64,000 nt of DNA from contig NZ_JAQRFN010000007.1 of NCBI RefSeq assembly GCF_028598555.1, forward strand, positions 1 through 64,000. The letters run 5' to 3'. The position numbers were made by a program, and so were the translations under genes. The DNA comes from Xenorhabdus anantnagensis. Lineage in GTDB: Bacteria; Pseudomonadota; Gammaproteobacteria; Enterobacterales; Enterobacteriaceae. Below are positions 28,096 through 39,087 of this stretch, piece after piece. The first letter of the stretch is position 1. Each line of letters begins with the position of its first letter. Under the pieces are notes generated by a model. That model searched no databases. It saw nothing but the letters and a program-made list of their open reading frames with translations, and had not been told where the DNA came from.

Positions 28096-29622
28096 TTAAA
28101 TTATATTTGTTTTTTCAGATTTTCTAATTAAATGCCAAGCAACTAAAGCGACAATTCCGGTCAATACTGCCGTTAACCAACTTGTCATATAAATGGCATT
28201 GGTAAAAGAGTACTTCGCTGCATCCACCAGTAGCTGCTTTTCTATGCCAGTCAATGAATCAGCGACTGCATAAGTACCAGCCAGTGTTTCCAGTGCCAAT
28301 CTGGCCTGCTCTTGAGAAATTTCATCAGGCAATTTCAGGTTCAGTTGATAAAAAGCGGTCAATAATCCACCGATTATAGTTGTTCCAAAAACAACACCAA
28401 CTTCATATGCTGTTTCGCTGATGGCTGAAGCTGCGCCGGCTTTCGAAGAGGGAACGGCTGAAAGTATCAAGTCATTGGAAACAGAAGCAATCGCCCCTAC
28501 ACCTATACACAACAATGCAAAAGTGATAATGATGGAAATCAGATCACTGCCGACACAAGCTATTAAGAAAAATGCCAATCCTGCTAAAGCGAGCAAAATA
28601 GACATAAGCCAATGTGCTGATATTCTTTGAGCGACGGGGACTATTGCCATTCCGACAATAATTGCCATAATTTGTCCCGGCATCAATGCAAAGCTAGCGA
28701 ATAGCGGTTCCATATTTAACACTATTTGCAGAAACTGAGTGGCAAAAAAGACAAAACCGACCAATAACCCCAAACTCAATAAATTCACCATCACCGAACC
28801 CGCAAATACGCCATTACGGAACAAGGAAATATCCAGCAGCGGCACGGGTAATTCCCGCTGTCTGCGTATAAAATATCCTCCCGTAATCAAACCTATAATT
28901 AATGCAACAATGACACCGATTTCAAATCCATCACTAGCAATATGCTTAATAGCATATACAATGCTTGCCATCGCGATAATTGATAATAAGACACTATAAC
29001 CGTCAATAAATTTGGTCTGTTTTTGGTCAGATGCAGGTAATAAAATGGGGCCAAAAATCAATAAAGGGATCAATACAGGAACAGCCAACAAGAAAATAGA
29101 ATTCCAGTCGAAATATTGCAATAAAACGCCGCCAATAACAGGCCCCAGAGCCGAACCAACGGTTAGAGTTGTTGCCCAAATAGCAACAGCAATACGACGC
29201 TGTTCACGATCTTCAAAAAGACAACTAATCAAAGCCAGCGTTGATGGCATCAGCATCGCACCAAAAAAACCAAGAGCTGCGCGGCCAACAATTAATTGTT
29301 CTGGCGATGCAGATAATGCGGTTAAAACTGAAACAACGGTGAATCCCAACGATCCTAATAGCAATAACTTACGGTGTCCGACTCGATCCCCAATGCTCCC
29401 CATAGAAACCAACAATCCTGCCAGCACCAAAGAATAAGCATCTATTATCCATAATTGCCGATTGGCACTCGGAGCCAAGGTTCTGGCTATTTTGGGCAAG
29501 GCAAACCCCAAAATAGTATTGTCCACAGTAACTAATAAAACAGGCAACATTAATACCAACAATCCAAACCAATTGCGCATCCCAGCTGGTTTATTCGAAC
29601 TGATTTTCTTATAAAATGACAT
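28096..29622 (-). CDS. MFS multidrug exporter, DHA2 family (14 TMS)
   Basis: A 508-residue drug/proton antiporter of the EmrB/QacA/SmvA type. The DHA2 motif region LLVTVDNTILGFALPKIA and the motif A loop GSIGDRVGHRKLLLLG are clear, and about 14 hydrophobic segments run through the protein. The closest type I recognise is SmvA (methyl viologen and cationic biocide export), but the substrate cannot be read from sequence. It stands alone. Confidence 0.82.
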   Translation of the reverse strand: MSFYKKISSNKPAGMRNWFGLLVLMLPVLLVTVDNTILGFALPKIARTLAPSANRQLWIIDAYSLVLAGLLVSMGSIGDRVGHRKLLLLGSLGFTVVSVLTALSASPEQLIVGRAALGFFGAMLMPSTLALISCLFEDREQRRIAVAIWATTLTVGSALGPVIGGVLLQYFDWNSIFLLAVPVLIPLLIFGPILLPASDQKQTKFIDGYSVLLSIIAMASIVYAIKHIASDGFEIGVIVALIIGLITGGYFIRRQRELPVPLLDISLFRNGVFAGSVMVNLLSLGLLVGFVFFATQFLQIVLNMEPLFASFALMPGQIMAIIVGMAIVPVAQRISAHWLMSILLALAGLAFFLIACVGSDLISIIITFALLCIGVGAIASVSNDLILSAVPSSKAGAASAISETAYEVGVVFGTTIIGGLLTAFYQLNLKLPDEISQEQARLALETLAGTYAVADSLTGIEKQLLVDAAKYSFTNAIYMTSWLTAVLTGIVALVAWHLIRKSEKTNII

Positions 29623-30120
29623 TACCGATTAACTCCTACGGTCATAATTCAAGTATGGAAAAAGCGCGCCACAAATTAGCCAAAGCCAATGTTGCCTTTA
29701 CCCTATTTTTTAAATTTTAATGGGATTATTTAAGAAATAATGTAAGTTATGAAATCACTAAACAATAATTGTGTGTTATTAATAAAAACACAGGGAATTA
29801 TGTTTACGATTAAAGGGAGGGTTAACTTTAGCTAACTATAGAAATAATAAAACTCCATCCAGACCGGTACGCTGGTGGAGGTTGTTTGAGAAATAAATGT
29901 ACGTGAAATTTGAAGCATCGTCATAGTAAGAATGTCCGATATTGTATCTAACGACCAGAGTGAAGGTAACAAAAAGCAAAATTGGATATTAGGTTATTCT
30001 TCCTTGGCTGCCTATGAAATCGTAGTCGCTATATTACGCCTTTTCCATATACTAAAAAATACTTTGAAGAAAAAGTCGCTAGCGTGTTGTGAAAACACTT
30101 TCGATATATTCACTAATGAT
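29623..30120. other. Intergenic region between DHA2 exporter and gcvP
   Basis: About 500 bases, AT-rich. A hairpin (CTCCATCCAG ... CTGGTGGAG, near 29852-29879) is present. A 72-codon frame at 29932-30150 has a poor start context and no recognised family, and overlaps the gcvP terminator, so it is not called. Confidence 0.4.
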
Positions 30121-30148
30121 AAACCCCCGTCCTGCTGGACGAAGGTTT
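30121..30148 (-). terminator. Hairpin downstream of gcvP
   Basis: On the minus strand AAACCTTCGTCC / GGACGGGGGTTT form a 12-bp stem with two G-U pairs and a 4-base loop, about 23 bases after the gcvP stop. Confidence 0.6.
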
Positions 30149-30171
30149 AATCGCATATTTATAAATCGCCA

Positions 30172-33048
30172 TTAACGATAATCGTCAATCGGCGCACAAG
30201 AGCAATGTAAATTGCGGTCACCGTAGACATCATCGAGACGTTTAACTGTCGGCCAGTATTTATTGGCTTTGGTTTCCACGGTTGGGAAAACGGCAATTTC
30301 ACGGCTGTATGCGTGATTCCAATCAGAAATCAATTCAGTCTGGATGTGTGGTGCGTTGACCAATGGGTTATCTTCCAAAGGCCATTCTCCTCTTGCCACT
30401 TTGCTGATTTCTTCCCGAATTGCCAGCATTGCGTCAATGAAGCGATCAATTTCAACTTTACTTTCTGATTCCGTTGGCTCAACCATCAAAGTTCCCGCAA
30501 CTGGGAATGACATGGTTGGAGCATGGAAACCGTAGTCAATCAAACGCTTGGCGATATCCATTTCACTGATACCGAACTCTTCTTTCAATGGGCGAATGTC
30601 CAGAATACATTCGTGGGCAACATATCCATCACGTCCGGTATAGAGGATCTCATAGGCTCCTTTCAGGCGGGATGCGATGTAATTTGCATTCAAGATCGCA
30701 ACTTGGCTGGCTTGTTTCAACCCTTTTGCTCCCATCATGCGAATATACATCCAACTAATTGGCAGAATGGATGCACTGCCAAATGGCGCTGCGGATACTG
30801 CACCTAATGTAGTGACTCCATCCATTTCTACCACTGAATGACCCGGCACAAATGGGGCAAGATGTTTTTTCACGCCAATCGGCCCCATGCCTGGGCCACC
30901 GCCGCCATGTGGGATACAGAAGGTTTTATGCAGGTTCAAGTGTGAAACATCTGCGCCAATAAAACCCGGTGTGGTAATCCCCACTTGAGCGTTCATGTTC
31001 GCGCCATCAAGGTAAACCTGACCGCCATTTTGATGAATGACATCGCAGATTTCACGGATGGTTTCTTCATATACACCGTGAGTTGAGGGGTAAGTCACCA
31101 TGATACAAGCAAGATCGTTGCTGTGCTTTTCCGCTTTTTCGCGCAAATCAACCAGATCGATGTTGCCTTCTTTATCACAGTTCACAACAACAACGGCCAT
31201 GCCCGCCATATGCGCAGAGGCAGGATTTGTACCGTGAGCCGAGCTTGGGATCAGGCAAACATGGCGGTGTTGCTCCCCGCGGCTGATGTAATAGCGGCGA
31301 ATTGCCAGCAGACCAGCATATTCCCCTTGTGCACCGGAGTTGGGCTGCATGCAAAATGCATCATATCCGGTCAACAGTACCAACCAATGGGAAAGCTGGC
31401 TGATCAGCTGATGATAACCCTCCGCTTGCTCTGCTGGGCAGAAAGGGTGCATATCGGTAAATTCAGGCCATGTAATCGGTGTGATTTCCGCTGCTGCATT
31501 CAGTTTCATGGTACATGAACCCAGCGGAATCATGGCTTGATTCAGCGCCAGATCTTTACGCTCCAGACTATGCATATATCGCATCATGTCGGTTTCACTG
31601 TGGTAACGACGGAAGTTGTCATGTGTCAAAATTTCGTCATTACGCAGCATGGAGGCAGGAATGGATTGGCTGTCTGCCGCTATTTCAAGATCAAGAGCTT
31701 TGATATCCAGTATTGAGTCAGAACCCGTAATCACTTGAAACAAGGTTATCAAGTCATCACGGCTGGTTTTTTCACTCAATGATACCCCAACAGCACCAAG
31801 AATATCGGTACGCAGGTTAATGTGCGCTTTTTCCGCTCTTGCCAGTATCTGGGCCTTATCCGATACGTCAATGGTCAACGTATCAAACCATGTTTTATGA
31901 CGCAGTGTGACACCCGCTTTTTGCAAGCCAGCAGCCAGAATATCTGTCAATCGATGGATACGGCCAGCAATGCGCTTCAGACCTTCTGAACCGTGGTAAA
32001 CGGCATACATTCCTGCAATGTTCGCCAGCAAAACTTGAGAAGTACAGATATTGGAGTTCGCTTTTTCACGGCGAATATGCTGCTCACGTGTTTGCATCGC
32101 CATGCGCAGCGCCCTGTTACCTGCTGCATCACGGGAAACACCGATAATACGACCCGGCATGGAACGCCTGGATTCATCACGGCAGGCAAAGAAAGCGGCA
32201 TGAGGGCCACCGTATCCCATCGGCACACCAAAACGCTGTGCAGAACCAAATACAATGTCAGCACCTTGTTTACCCGGCGCGGTCAATATGACCAGTGCCA
32301 TAAAGTCCGCAGCAACACTGACGATGATTTTACGTTCTTTCAGTTTTGCAATAAGGTCACTGTAATCGTGAACTTCGCCCGTTGTTCCCACTTGTTGCAG
32401 CAGGGCACCAAAGATCCCTTCCAGTTCCAGTACTTTTTCTGCTTTATCAACAATGACTTCAAATCCAAATGTTTCAGCACGGGTACGCACAACATCCAAC
32501 GTCTGTGGATGAATGTCATCTGCCACAAAGAAACGCTCAGCACCTTTCAGCTTGCTGATCCGTTTTGCCATTGCCATGGCTTCTGCCGCTGCCGTTGCTT
32601 CATCCAGTAATGAAGCAGAAGCAAGATCCAATCCCGTCAGGTCAATGGTAACTTGCTGAAAATTCAGCAAAGCTTCTAATCGGCCTTGAGAAACTTCTGG
32701 TTGGTAGGGGGTATATGCAGTATACCAGCCAGGGTTTTCCAGCAAATTACGCAAAATGACAGGGGGAAGTATTGAGGGTGTGTATCCCATGCCGATATAC
32801 GATTGATAGCGTTGGTTCTGGCTCGCCATCGCTTTCAATTCAGCCAATGCCTGCTGTTCAGTTGCGCCTTCACCAACCGCAGGAGGCTCTGATAATGCGA
32901 TATCACGGGGAACGATCTTATTGGTCAGATCATCAAGAGAATTTGCGCCTACTATTGCCAGCATTTCTGTTTGCTGTTCAGCAGAAGAACCAATGTGGCG
33001 ACGAATGAATTCACCTTGATTTTCAAGTTGGATTAATGTCTGAGTCAT
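30172..33048 (-). CDS. gcvP: Glycine dehydrogenase (decarboxylating), P protein
   Basis: PLP-dependent P protein of the glycine cleavage system; it decarboxylates glycine and passes the aminomethyl group to lipoyl-GcvH. The start at 33048 ([20 protein letters not shown]) matches the family N-terminus. The 958 residues show the duplicated PLP fold; the PLP lysine is in [21 protein letters not shown]. It is the last gene of gcvTHP; a terminator-like hairpin separates it from gcvH. Confidence 0.98.
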   Translation of the reverse strand: MTQTLIQLENQGEFIRRHIGSSAEQQTEMLAIVGANSLDDLTNKIVPRDIALSEPPAVGEGATEQQALAELKAMASQNQRYQSYIGMGYTPSILPPVILRNLLENPGWYTAYTPYQPEVSQGRLEALLNFQQVTIDLTGLDLASASLLDEATAAAEAMAMAKRISKLKGAERFFVADDIHPQTLDVVRTRAETFGFEVIVDKAEKVLELEGIFGALLQQVGTTGEVHDYSDLIAKLKERKIIVSVAADFMALVILTAPGKQGADIVFGSAQRFGVPMGYGGPHAAFFACRDESRRSMPGRIIGVSRDAAGNRALRMAMQTREQHIRREKANSNICTSQVLLANIAGMYAVYHGSEGLKRIAGRIHRLTDILAAGLQKAGVTLRHKTWFDTLTIDVSDKAQILARAEKAHINLRTDILGAVGVSLSEKTSRDDLITLFQVITGSDSILDIKALDLEIAADSQSIPASMLRNDEILTHDNFRRYHSETDMMRYMHSLERKDLALNQAMIPLGSCTMKLNAAAEITPITWPEFTDMHPFCPAEQAEGYHQLISQLSHWLVLLTGYDAFCMQPNSGAQGEYAGLLAIRRYYISRGEQHRHVCLIPSSAHGTNPASAHMAGMAVVVVNCDKEGNIDLVDLREKAEKHSNDLACIMVTYPSTHGVYEETIREICDVIHQNGGQVYLDGANMNAQVGITTPGFIGADVSHLNLHKTFCIPHGGGGPGMGPIGVKKHLAPFVPGHSVVEMDGVTTLGAVSAAPFGSASILPISWMYIRMMGAKGLKQASQVAILNANYIASRLKGAYEILYTGRDGYVAHECILDIRPLKEEFGISEMDIAKRLIDYGFHAPTMSFPVAGTLMVEPTESESKVEIDRFIDAMLAIREEISKVARGEWPLEDNPLVNAPHIQTELISDWNHAYSREIAVFPTVETKANKYWPTVKRLDDVYGDRNLHCSCAPIDDYR

Positions 33049-33145
33049 TGATGATAATTTCCTGAAACTAACTATGCCTTTATCTTGCAAGTTACAGCGT
33101 TATGTTCTGTTACTTGAAATTTGTCGGCTATAAAAAACGGCATAT

Positions 33146-33180
33146 AAAAAAACGCCCCATATCACATTGTGAATGGGGCG
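33146..33180 (-). terminator. Intercistronic terminator/attenuator between gcvH and gcvP
   Basis: On the minus strand CGCCCCATTCACAATG... folds to a CGCCCCAT/ATGGGGCG stem (33153-33180) and is followed directly by a run of seven T (33152-33146). It starts 12 bases after the gcvH stop, so some transcripts should end before gcvP. Confidence 0.75.
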
Positions 33181-33191
33181 CTCAAATACAG

Positions 33192-33584
33192 TTACTCGTT
33201 TTCTTCCAAGAGTGACTGATAACCTTCAGCATCAAGCAAATTAGCGAGTTCACTCTCATCAGTTATTTTGATGCGGAACAGCCAACCTTCGTTATAGGGT
33301 TCACTGTTCACTAATTCGGGAGAACCTTCCAGCTCAGGGTTAACAGCGATAATCTTACCGCTCAGTGGCGCGTAAATATCAGATGCCGCTTTGACTGATT
33401 CTACAACGGCACAATCATCACCACTATTTACCGCTGTGCCTATTTCAGGCAAATCAACAAATACCATATCTCCCAATAATTGCTGGGCATGTTCGGTAAT
33501 ACCTATGGTGTATTCACCATCACCTTCCGAACGAACCCATTCATGTGATTCTGTATATTTTAATTCTGCTGGTACATGACTCAT
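33192..33584 (-). CDS. gcvH: Glycine cleavage system H protein
   Basis: Lipoylated carrier that shuttles the aminomethyl group between P, T and L proteins. The lipoyl lysine is in [14 protein letters not shown]. The start at 33584 is preferred because AAGGAG lies 9 bases upstream, while ATG 33593 would touch the site. Length 130 residues, as expected. It lies between gcvT and gcvP. Confidence 0.97.
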   Translation of the reverse strand: MSHVPAELKYTESHEWVRSEGDGEYTIGITEHAQQLLGDMVFVDLPEIGTAVNSGDDCAVVESVKAASDIYAPLSGKIIAVNPELEGSPELVNSEPYNEGWLFRIKITDESELANLLDAEGYQSLLEENE

Positions 33585-33671
33585 AGTTGCCATCTCCTTG
33601 TTTTTTGTTCATTGAGCAAAATGTTACAACAACTAAAACATTACAATAATCAAAGCATTACAACCAAAAAA

Positions 33672-34769
33672 TTACTCTACGAGCGATTTACCCATCCGCA
33701 CAAAGCCCGGTTTAACAACCTGAACGGGAATTTCACGATTACGGATCTGGACAACCGCCTGTTCACCAATACCTTGCGGTACACGTGCAAGAGCGATGCT
33801 AAATCCTAAGGTTGGGGAGAATGTTCCACTGCTAATAATTCCGGAGCGCATTTCGCCTGAATCATTAGTGAAGCTGACCGTTAAACCGCCACGCAATACT
33901 CCTTTTTCACGCATGACCAATCCAACCAATTGTTCAGTGCCTGTTTCACGTTGCTTCTCCAATGCTTCACGGCCAATGAACTGACGATCTTCCGGTTTCC
34001 AAGCTACTGTCCATCCCATGTTGGCTGCCAGTGGTGAAATGGTTTCATCCATTTCTTGACCATAAAGATTCATACCTGCTTCGAGACGCAATGTGTCACG
34101 TGCCCCCAATCCAGCGGGCTTCACGCCGACTACCAACAACTGTTGCCAGAAATCTGCCGCTTGTTCTTTAGGCAATGCGATTTCATAACCTGCTTCACCG
34201 GTATAACCCGTCGTTGCGATAAATAGATTTCCCGACTGAACGCCAAAGAAAGGTTTCATCCCGATTACTGCTTGCTTCTGTTCATCACTTAACAACGATT
34301 GAACTTTAGCTTGCGCGTTTGGCCCCTGAACAGCAATCAGAGCCAAATCATCACGCACGGTAATCTCAACGTCATATTTCCCAGCATGTTGGTTAATCCA
34401 TGCTAAGTCTTTCTCACGGGTCGCCGAGTTAACAACCATACGATAAAAGTTATTGGTGAAGAAGTAGACAATCAGATCATCAATGACACCGCCAGAAGCG
34501 TTTAACATTCCGGTATAAAGTGCCTTGCCCTGCTCGGTCAGCTTGGCAATGTCATTGGCCAGAAGGTAACGGAGAAAATCACGGCAACCAGTACCGTGTA
34601 GATCCACAATTGTCATGTGGGAAACGTCGAACATACCGGCATCAGTACGCACTGTATGATGCTCGTCGATTTGTGAGCCATAGTGCAGAGGCATCATCCA
34701 GCCATGAAAATCGACCATGCGTGCTCCGCATGCCAGATGTTGATCATATAGTGGGGTGTGTTTTGACAT
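33672..34769 (-). CDS. gcvT: Aminomethyltransferase, T protein
   Basis: Transfers methylene from aminomethyl-GcvH to tetrahydrofolate, releasing ammonia. The start at 34769 ([24 protein letters not shown]) follows AGAGGGA and matches the family; the frame is open further upstream. The 365 residues contain the folate-site motifs [11 protein letters not shown] and [14 protein letters not shown]. First gene of gcvTHP. Confidence 0.97.
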   Translation of the reverse strand: MSKHTPLYDQHLACGARMVDFHGWMMPLHYGSQIDEHHTVRTDAGMFDVSHMTIVDLHGTGCRDFLRYLLANDIAKLTEQGKALYTGMLNASGGVIDDLIVYFFTNNFYRMVVNSATREKDLAWINQHAGKYDVEITVRDDLALIAVQGPNAQAKVQSLLSDEQKQAVIGMKPFFGVQSGNLFIATTGYTGEAGYEIALPKEQAADFWQQLLVVGVKPAGLGARDTLRLEAGMNLYGQEMDETISPLAANMGWTVAWKPEDRQFIGREALEKQRETGTEQLVGLVMREKGVLRGGLTVSFTNDSGEMRSGIISSGTFSPTLGFSIALARVPQGIGEQAVVQIRNREIPVQVVKPGFVRMGKSLVE

Positions 34770-35141
34770 TATTTCCCTCTTTCCATTCTTGACATGAAAA
34801 CATTCGTGACCTGAAAAAACATACGGCGTATTAACCGACAGGTGTTGGATCATGAAGCAAAGAAGCGGTTAATAACGCAAACGATACCTTGGGATCAGAA
34901 GTTATCACTGAAACAGGAAATGAACCATAAAATAAATTAGCTACGCTGTAGTGATAATCCTGAAAACCACTCACTATCATGCGGAATTTTTATCTAATTT
35001 ATTGTGTCATAACACTCAAAATTTTTAATAAACAGCCAGAAACAATATTTTTAGGTTAAAAAAAGACTAAAGTGTGAAGCAAATCCACTTAACACACTTT
35101 AGATCAACATTAGAAAAACTAATTATAAATAATGAGCTGAA
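34770..35141. other. gcvT upstream region
   Basis: About 370 bases between gcvT and the ubiI stop. It must hold the gcv promoter and its control sites. I could not identify a glycine-riboswitch pair or other clear motif by eye. Confidence 0.4.
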
Positions 35142-36374
35142 TTAGATTTTTTCAACTGAAGAGGTTTGAGACATTAGCCAATCAGGGAGATCATTGAGTC
35201 CCATTGCATGGCGAAGCAACTGCGGTTTCATTCCTGGTAAGTGATCAGCCAGTGTTAATCCAATTCCACGCAATAATTTTTTAGCTGGATTATTGCCATC
35301 AAATAGCTGGCGGAAACTCTGCATACCCGCGAGCATAACCGCAGCACTGTGTTTGCGGCGACGTTCATAGCGCCCCAGATAGAGATACTGACCGATATCT
35401 TTTCCTTGTTGGTTCAAGCGACTCAATTCACCGATCAGTTCTGCCACATCCATAAACCCTAGATTGACGCCCTGACCAGCCAGTGGGTGGATAGTGTGTG
35501 CCGCATCACCCAATAGTGCCAATCGATGAGCAGCAAAATTGCGGGCATAACGCCCTATCAATGGAATGGTTTGTCGATCACTGATCAGTTCACATTGACC
35601 AAGACGCATATCAAATGCCACGCTCAGTTGCCGATTAAACAGTTCCGGCTCCATAGATTTACGCTGTTGTGCAGATCCAGCCGGTAATGACCAAACAATC
35701 GAACATAGGTGAGGATCTGGCAGTGGCAAGAAAGCCAGTATTCCATCACCATGGAAAACCTGCCGCGCAACATTGTCATGCGGTTCCTCAGTACGAATTG
35801 TCGCCACCAGCGCATGGTGTTCATAATCCCAGAAAGTCAGCGGAATATCTGCATGTTGGCGCAACCAAGAATGAGCGCCGTCTGCACCAATGACTAAACG
35901 TGAAGTCAGCATTCTTTCATCAGATAAAGTAATGAAGGCTTCGTTTTCTCCCCAAGCAACATTCTTAAGAGAGGATGGAGTAAAAATCATCACGTTTGGC
36001 AGACTTTCCGCACGTTGCCAGAGCGCTTGTCGGATTACATGGTTTTCGATGATATGGCCCAAGTGTGTCAGGCCATTTTCTGCCACATTGAACTGAATAC
36101 GCCCGAAACTATCCTGATCCCAAACTTCCATGCCCTGATAAGGTCTGGCTCGCATCGCGAGGATATCCTGCCAGACACCAAGGTGGGTTAGTAATCGTTC
36201 GCTGGCTGCATTGATGGCTGAAACCCGCAACGCATATTCATCATTGGCATCAAATGGCTTTATCGGTGGGTATTCTTCTACAATCGCGATGCGCAAACCG
36301 CTACCTTGCAAACCACAGGCCAGCGCAAGGCCAACCATTCCGCCCCCTGCGATCACCACATCAAATGATTGCAT
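35142..36374 (-). CDS. ubiI: 2-polyprenylphenol hydroxylase UbiI (VisC)
   Basis: FAD-dependent C5-hydroxylase of ubiquinone synthesis, 410 residues from the start at 36374 (MQSFDVVIAGGGMVGLALA). The dinucleotide-binding GxGxxG-type motif is at the N-terminus, a DG motif VIGADGAHSWLRQ lies centrally, and GDAAHTIHPLAGQGVNLG is the second FAD motif. It lies 13 bases after ubiH in the conserved ygfB-pepP-ubiH-ubiI run. Confidence 0.96.
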   Translation of the reverse strand: MQSFDVVIAGGGMVGLALACGLQGSGLRIAIVEEYPPIKPFDANDEYALRVSAINAASERLLTHLGVWQDILAMRARPYQGMEVWDQDSFGRIQFNVAENGLTHLGHIIENHVIRQALWQRAESLPNVMIFTPSSLKNVAWGENEAFITLSDERMLTSRLVIGADGAHSWLRQHADIPLTFWDYEHHALVATIRTEEPHDNVARQVFHGDGILAFLPLPDPHLCSIVWSLPAGSAQQRKSMEPELFNRQLSVAFDMRLGQCELISDRQTIPLIGRYARNFAAHRLALLGDAAHTIHPLAGQGVNLGFMDVAELIGELSRLNQQGKDIGQYLYLGRYERRRKHSAAVMLAGMQSFRQLFDGNNPAKKLLRGIGLTLADHLPGMKPQLLRHAMGLNDLPDWLMSQTSSVEKI

Positions 36375-36387
36375 TTTTTCTTTCCTC

Positions 36388-37578
36388 TTAATCTGCCAAT
36401 GGTGACTGTGCAACCCAACCCAATGTCCGACAGGCAAATAAATCCCGCATTGGTGGTAATATTTCCATCGTCATTAAGCCTAAATTACGCCCAATTCTTA
36501 ACGGTAAATAGTCATTGGCAAATAACCTGACCAATCCATCTGTGATTTCAATGGTGGTTTCACGATCTGCCTGACGCTGTTGCTGATATTGTGCCAGTAC
36601 CTTATAGGAACCAATGTCTTGCCCTGAAGTAACCGCTGCTGAAATAACCTGTGCCAGAGCCATAACATCACGCATCCCAAGGTTAAAACCCTGCCCAGCG
36701 ATAGGGTGCAAAGTTTGGGATGCATTGCCTACCAAGGCCAGACGGTGGCTAACTTGCCTACTGGCTGTCGACAAAGCTAATGGATAGCTGTGTCGTTGGC
36801 CGGTTTCCAGCATTTTCCCCAAACGCCAGCCAAATGCTTTTTGCAGATGTTGGCGGAATTCGTTTTGGTTCCAGTTATTGATTTCTGACTGTTTTTCCAG
36901 TGGGTGACACCATACCAGCGAACTACGTCCCTCGGACATAGGTAACAGCGCCAATGGGCCATGTTTGGTAAAACGCTCGAATGCCCTTCCTTGAGGATGT
37001 TCAGAAGTCAGTACATTGGCAATAATTGCTGTCTGCTCATAAGATTGCCGCTGAAATGGTATATTGCACGCTTGAGCTATTGCAGAGTGGCTACCATCCG
37101 CAGCCACCAACAGTTCTCCTGTTAATTTTTCACCATTATCCAGCGTAACCACCACAGAACTTTCCAAACGGTCAACGGAACTCACTCTGGCCGGACAGTG
37201 AAGTTTAATATTTGGAGACTGTTTTAATAAATCAAAAAGATGGATTCCAGCATCATGCAATTCAATCACATTGCCTAATGCCGGTATATCATAATCACCA
37301 GCGCTGATATTGACGAAACCGCTATTACCACGGTCGCTGACATGAACGTGAGTTATTGGGGTAACACAATGTTGTAGCGCAGGCCAGATACCAATCTGAT
37401 TCAAGCGCTGACATGTCCCATAAGCCAAAGCAATAGCCCTTGCATCAAAACCGGGATGTTCCTGAGTGGGTTCTGCTGCTTCAATCAGGGAGACTTGCAA
37501 TTGCCCCCGACTCAGCGAAGCAATAGCCAGAGCCAATGTAGCTCCCGTCATTCCTCCGCCCACAATAATCACGTTCAT
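36388..37578 (-). CDS. ubiH: 2-octaprenyl-6-methoxyphenol hydroxylase UbiH
   Basis: FAD-dependent C1-hydroxylase of ubiquinone synthesis and paralogue of UbiI. The 396 residues start MNVIIVGGGMTGATLALAIA, with VAADGSHSAIAQ centrally and GNASQTLHPIAGQGFNLG as the second FAD motif; the usual GDAAH is GNASQ here, as in other UbiH proteins. It lies 24 bases after pepP. Confidence 0.96.
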   Translation of the reverse strand: MNVIIVGGGMTGATLALAIASLSRGQLQVSLIEAAEPTQEHPGFDARAIALAYGTCQRLNQIGIWPALQHCVTPITHVHVSDRGNSGFVNISAGDYDIPALGNVIELHDAGIHLFDLLKQSPNIKLHCPARVSSVDRLESSVVVTLDNGEKLTGELLVAADGSHSAIAQACNIPFQRQSYEQTAIIANVLTSEHPQGRAFERFTKHGPLALLPMSEGRSSLVWCHPLEKQSEINNWNQNEFRQHLQKAFGWRLGKMLETGQRHSYPLALSTASRQVSHRLALVGNASQTLHPIAGQGFNLGMRDVMALAQVISAAVTSGQDIGSYKVLAQYQQQRQADRETTIEITDGLVRLFANDYLPLRIGRNLGLMTMEILPPMRDLFACRTLGWVAQSPLAD

Positions 37579-37602
37579 TATAGCTTCCTGATTACTTTTA
37601 TC

Positions 37603-38919
37603 TTAATTGTGCTTTGCCTGTGCCATCAGAGCTTCTATCTCATCCGGATCTTTCACGACAAATTCAGTCAGGTTTTCATTTCCTGTTTCCGTTATCACAA
37701 TGTCATCTTCAATACGGATACCGATACCACGGTATTCCTGCGGGACATCCGCATCCAGTGCAATATAAAGCCCAGGCTCTACAGTCAGCACCATACCGGG
37801 TTCCAGGATGCGATTACGATCAACACCGTAATCGCCGACATCATGCACATCCAGCCCCAGCCAGTGACTCAAACCATGCATGAAAAATTGGCGGTAAGCA
37901 TTGGTTTCGATCAATTGTTCGACTTCGCCATGCATAATTCCCAATTTAACTAATCCCTCCACCATGACGCGTACAACTTGCTCCGTAACCTTGTTTATGC
38001 TAGTACCCGGTCTGTACAGTTCAAGGGAAAGATTGATGGCTTCCAGCACAATGTCATAGATTTCACGTTGAGGGCGCGTAAACTTACCATTTACCGGGAA
38101 TGTCCGCGTAATATCACCAGCATATCCCTCATATTCACAACCCGCATCAATCAACACTAAATCGCCGTCTTTCATGCGACGCTCATTTTCAGTGTAATGC
38201 AGGATACAAGCGTTTTCTCCCGCCCCAATGATGGTGTTATAAGCAGGGTAACGGGCACCCTGACGGGTAAATTCATAGTGAATTTCGGCTTCAAGCTGGT
38301 ATTCAAACATGTCAGGACAGCAAACCTGCATCGCTCTGGTATGCGCCTGGGCACTGATTTCCCCAGCTTTACGCATGATTTCCAATTCTGTTTTTGATTT
38401 GAACAGACGCATTTCATGCACCCACGGACGCCAATCTGCCATAACCATTGGTGCACTGAAATTACGGCGGCCGTTTTTGCGCAATTTATCCAAAGCATCA
38501 AATACGATTTTATCAGCGTACTCAAATTCTCCTTGAGCGTGATAAATCACTTCCAAGCCATTCAGCAACAAATAAAGTTGTTCATTGATATCATCGAATG
38601 GCAGGGCGCGATCCACCCCCAATTTTTCCGGTGCAACTTCTTGACCAAGGCGACGACCAGACCAAATTTCCGCGGTTAAATCACGAACTCGATTAAACAA
38701 CACGCTATGATTGTGGGTTTCATTGCTTTTGATCAGTATCAGAACGGCTTCCGGCTCATTGAACCCTGTCAGATAAAAAAAATCACTGTGCTGACGGTAG
38801 GGATATTCACTATCTGAATTACGTGTCGCAGGCGAGGCTGAAAAAATAATAGCAGCACTGGCCGGTGCCATTTTTGACAATAATGCCTGACGACGGGATA
38901 AATACTCTTGCTTAGTCAT
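37603..38919 (-). CDS. pepP: Xaa-Pro aminopeptidase PepP
   Basis: M24 metallopeptidase (pita-bread fold) that removes N-terminal residues before proline. The 438 residues have an N-terminal creatinase-like domain, and the two-metal site is built from VLIDAGCEYEGYAGDITRTFP, HGLSHWLGLDVHDVG, TVEPGLYI and RIEDDIVIT. It is co-directional with ygfB, ubiH and ubiI. Confidence 0.97.
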   Translation of the reverse strand: MTKQEYLSRRQALLSKMAPASAAIIFSASPATRNSDSEYPYRQHSDFFYLTGFNEPEAVLILIKSNETHNHSVLFNRVRDLTAEIWSGRRLGQEVAPEKLGVDRALPFDDINEQLYLLLNGLEVIYHAQGEFEYADKIVFDALDKLRKNGRRNFSAPMVMADWRPWVHEMRLFKSKTELEIMRKAGEISAQAHTRAMQVCCPDMFEYQLEAEIHYEFTRQGARYPAYNTIIGAGENACILHYTENERRMKDGDLVLIDAGCEYEGYAGDITRTFPVNGKFTRPQREIYDIVLEAINLSLELYRPGTSINKVTEQVVRVMVEGLVKLGIMHGEVEQLIETNAYRQFFMHGLSHWLGLDVHDVGDYGVDRNRILEPGMVLTVEPGLYIALDADVPQEYRGIGIRIEDDIVITETGNENLTEFVVKDPDEIEALMAQAKHN

Positions 38920-39087
38920 ACCCTCTCCTGCAATTCCATTGTTGATTATTATGCTCTTTATCTTTCAAATCGCTGTTTGGTTAGTCGTATTAACTCCCCC
39001 TCCCTGATCATACAATCAGCTACGTCTCTGAGGATTCCTTTCAGCCATTACACTACAATTTGAAATCTATTGGATAAATATCGCCAA

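Noticed and set aside
29932-30150. 72-codon plus-strand frame upstream of the gcvP 3' end
   Set aside because: Weak start context, no family, and the end lies in the gcvP terminator hairpin; judged a chance frame.
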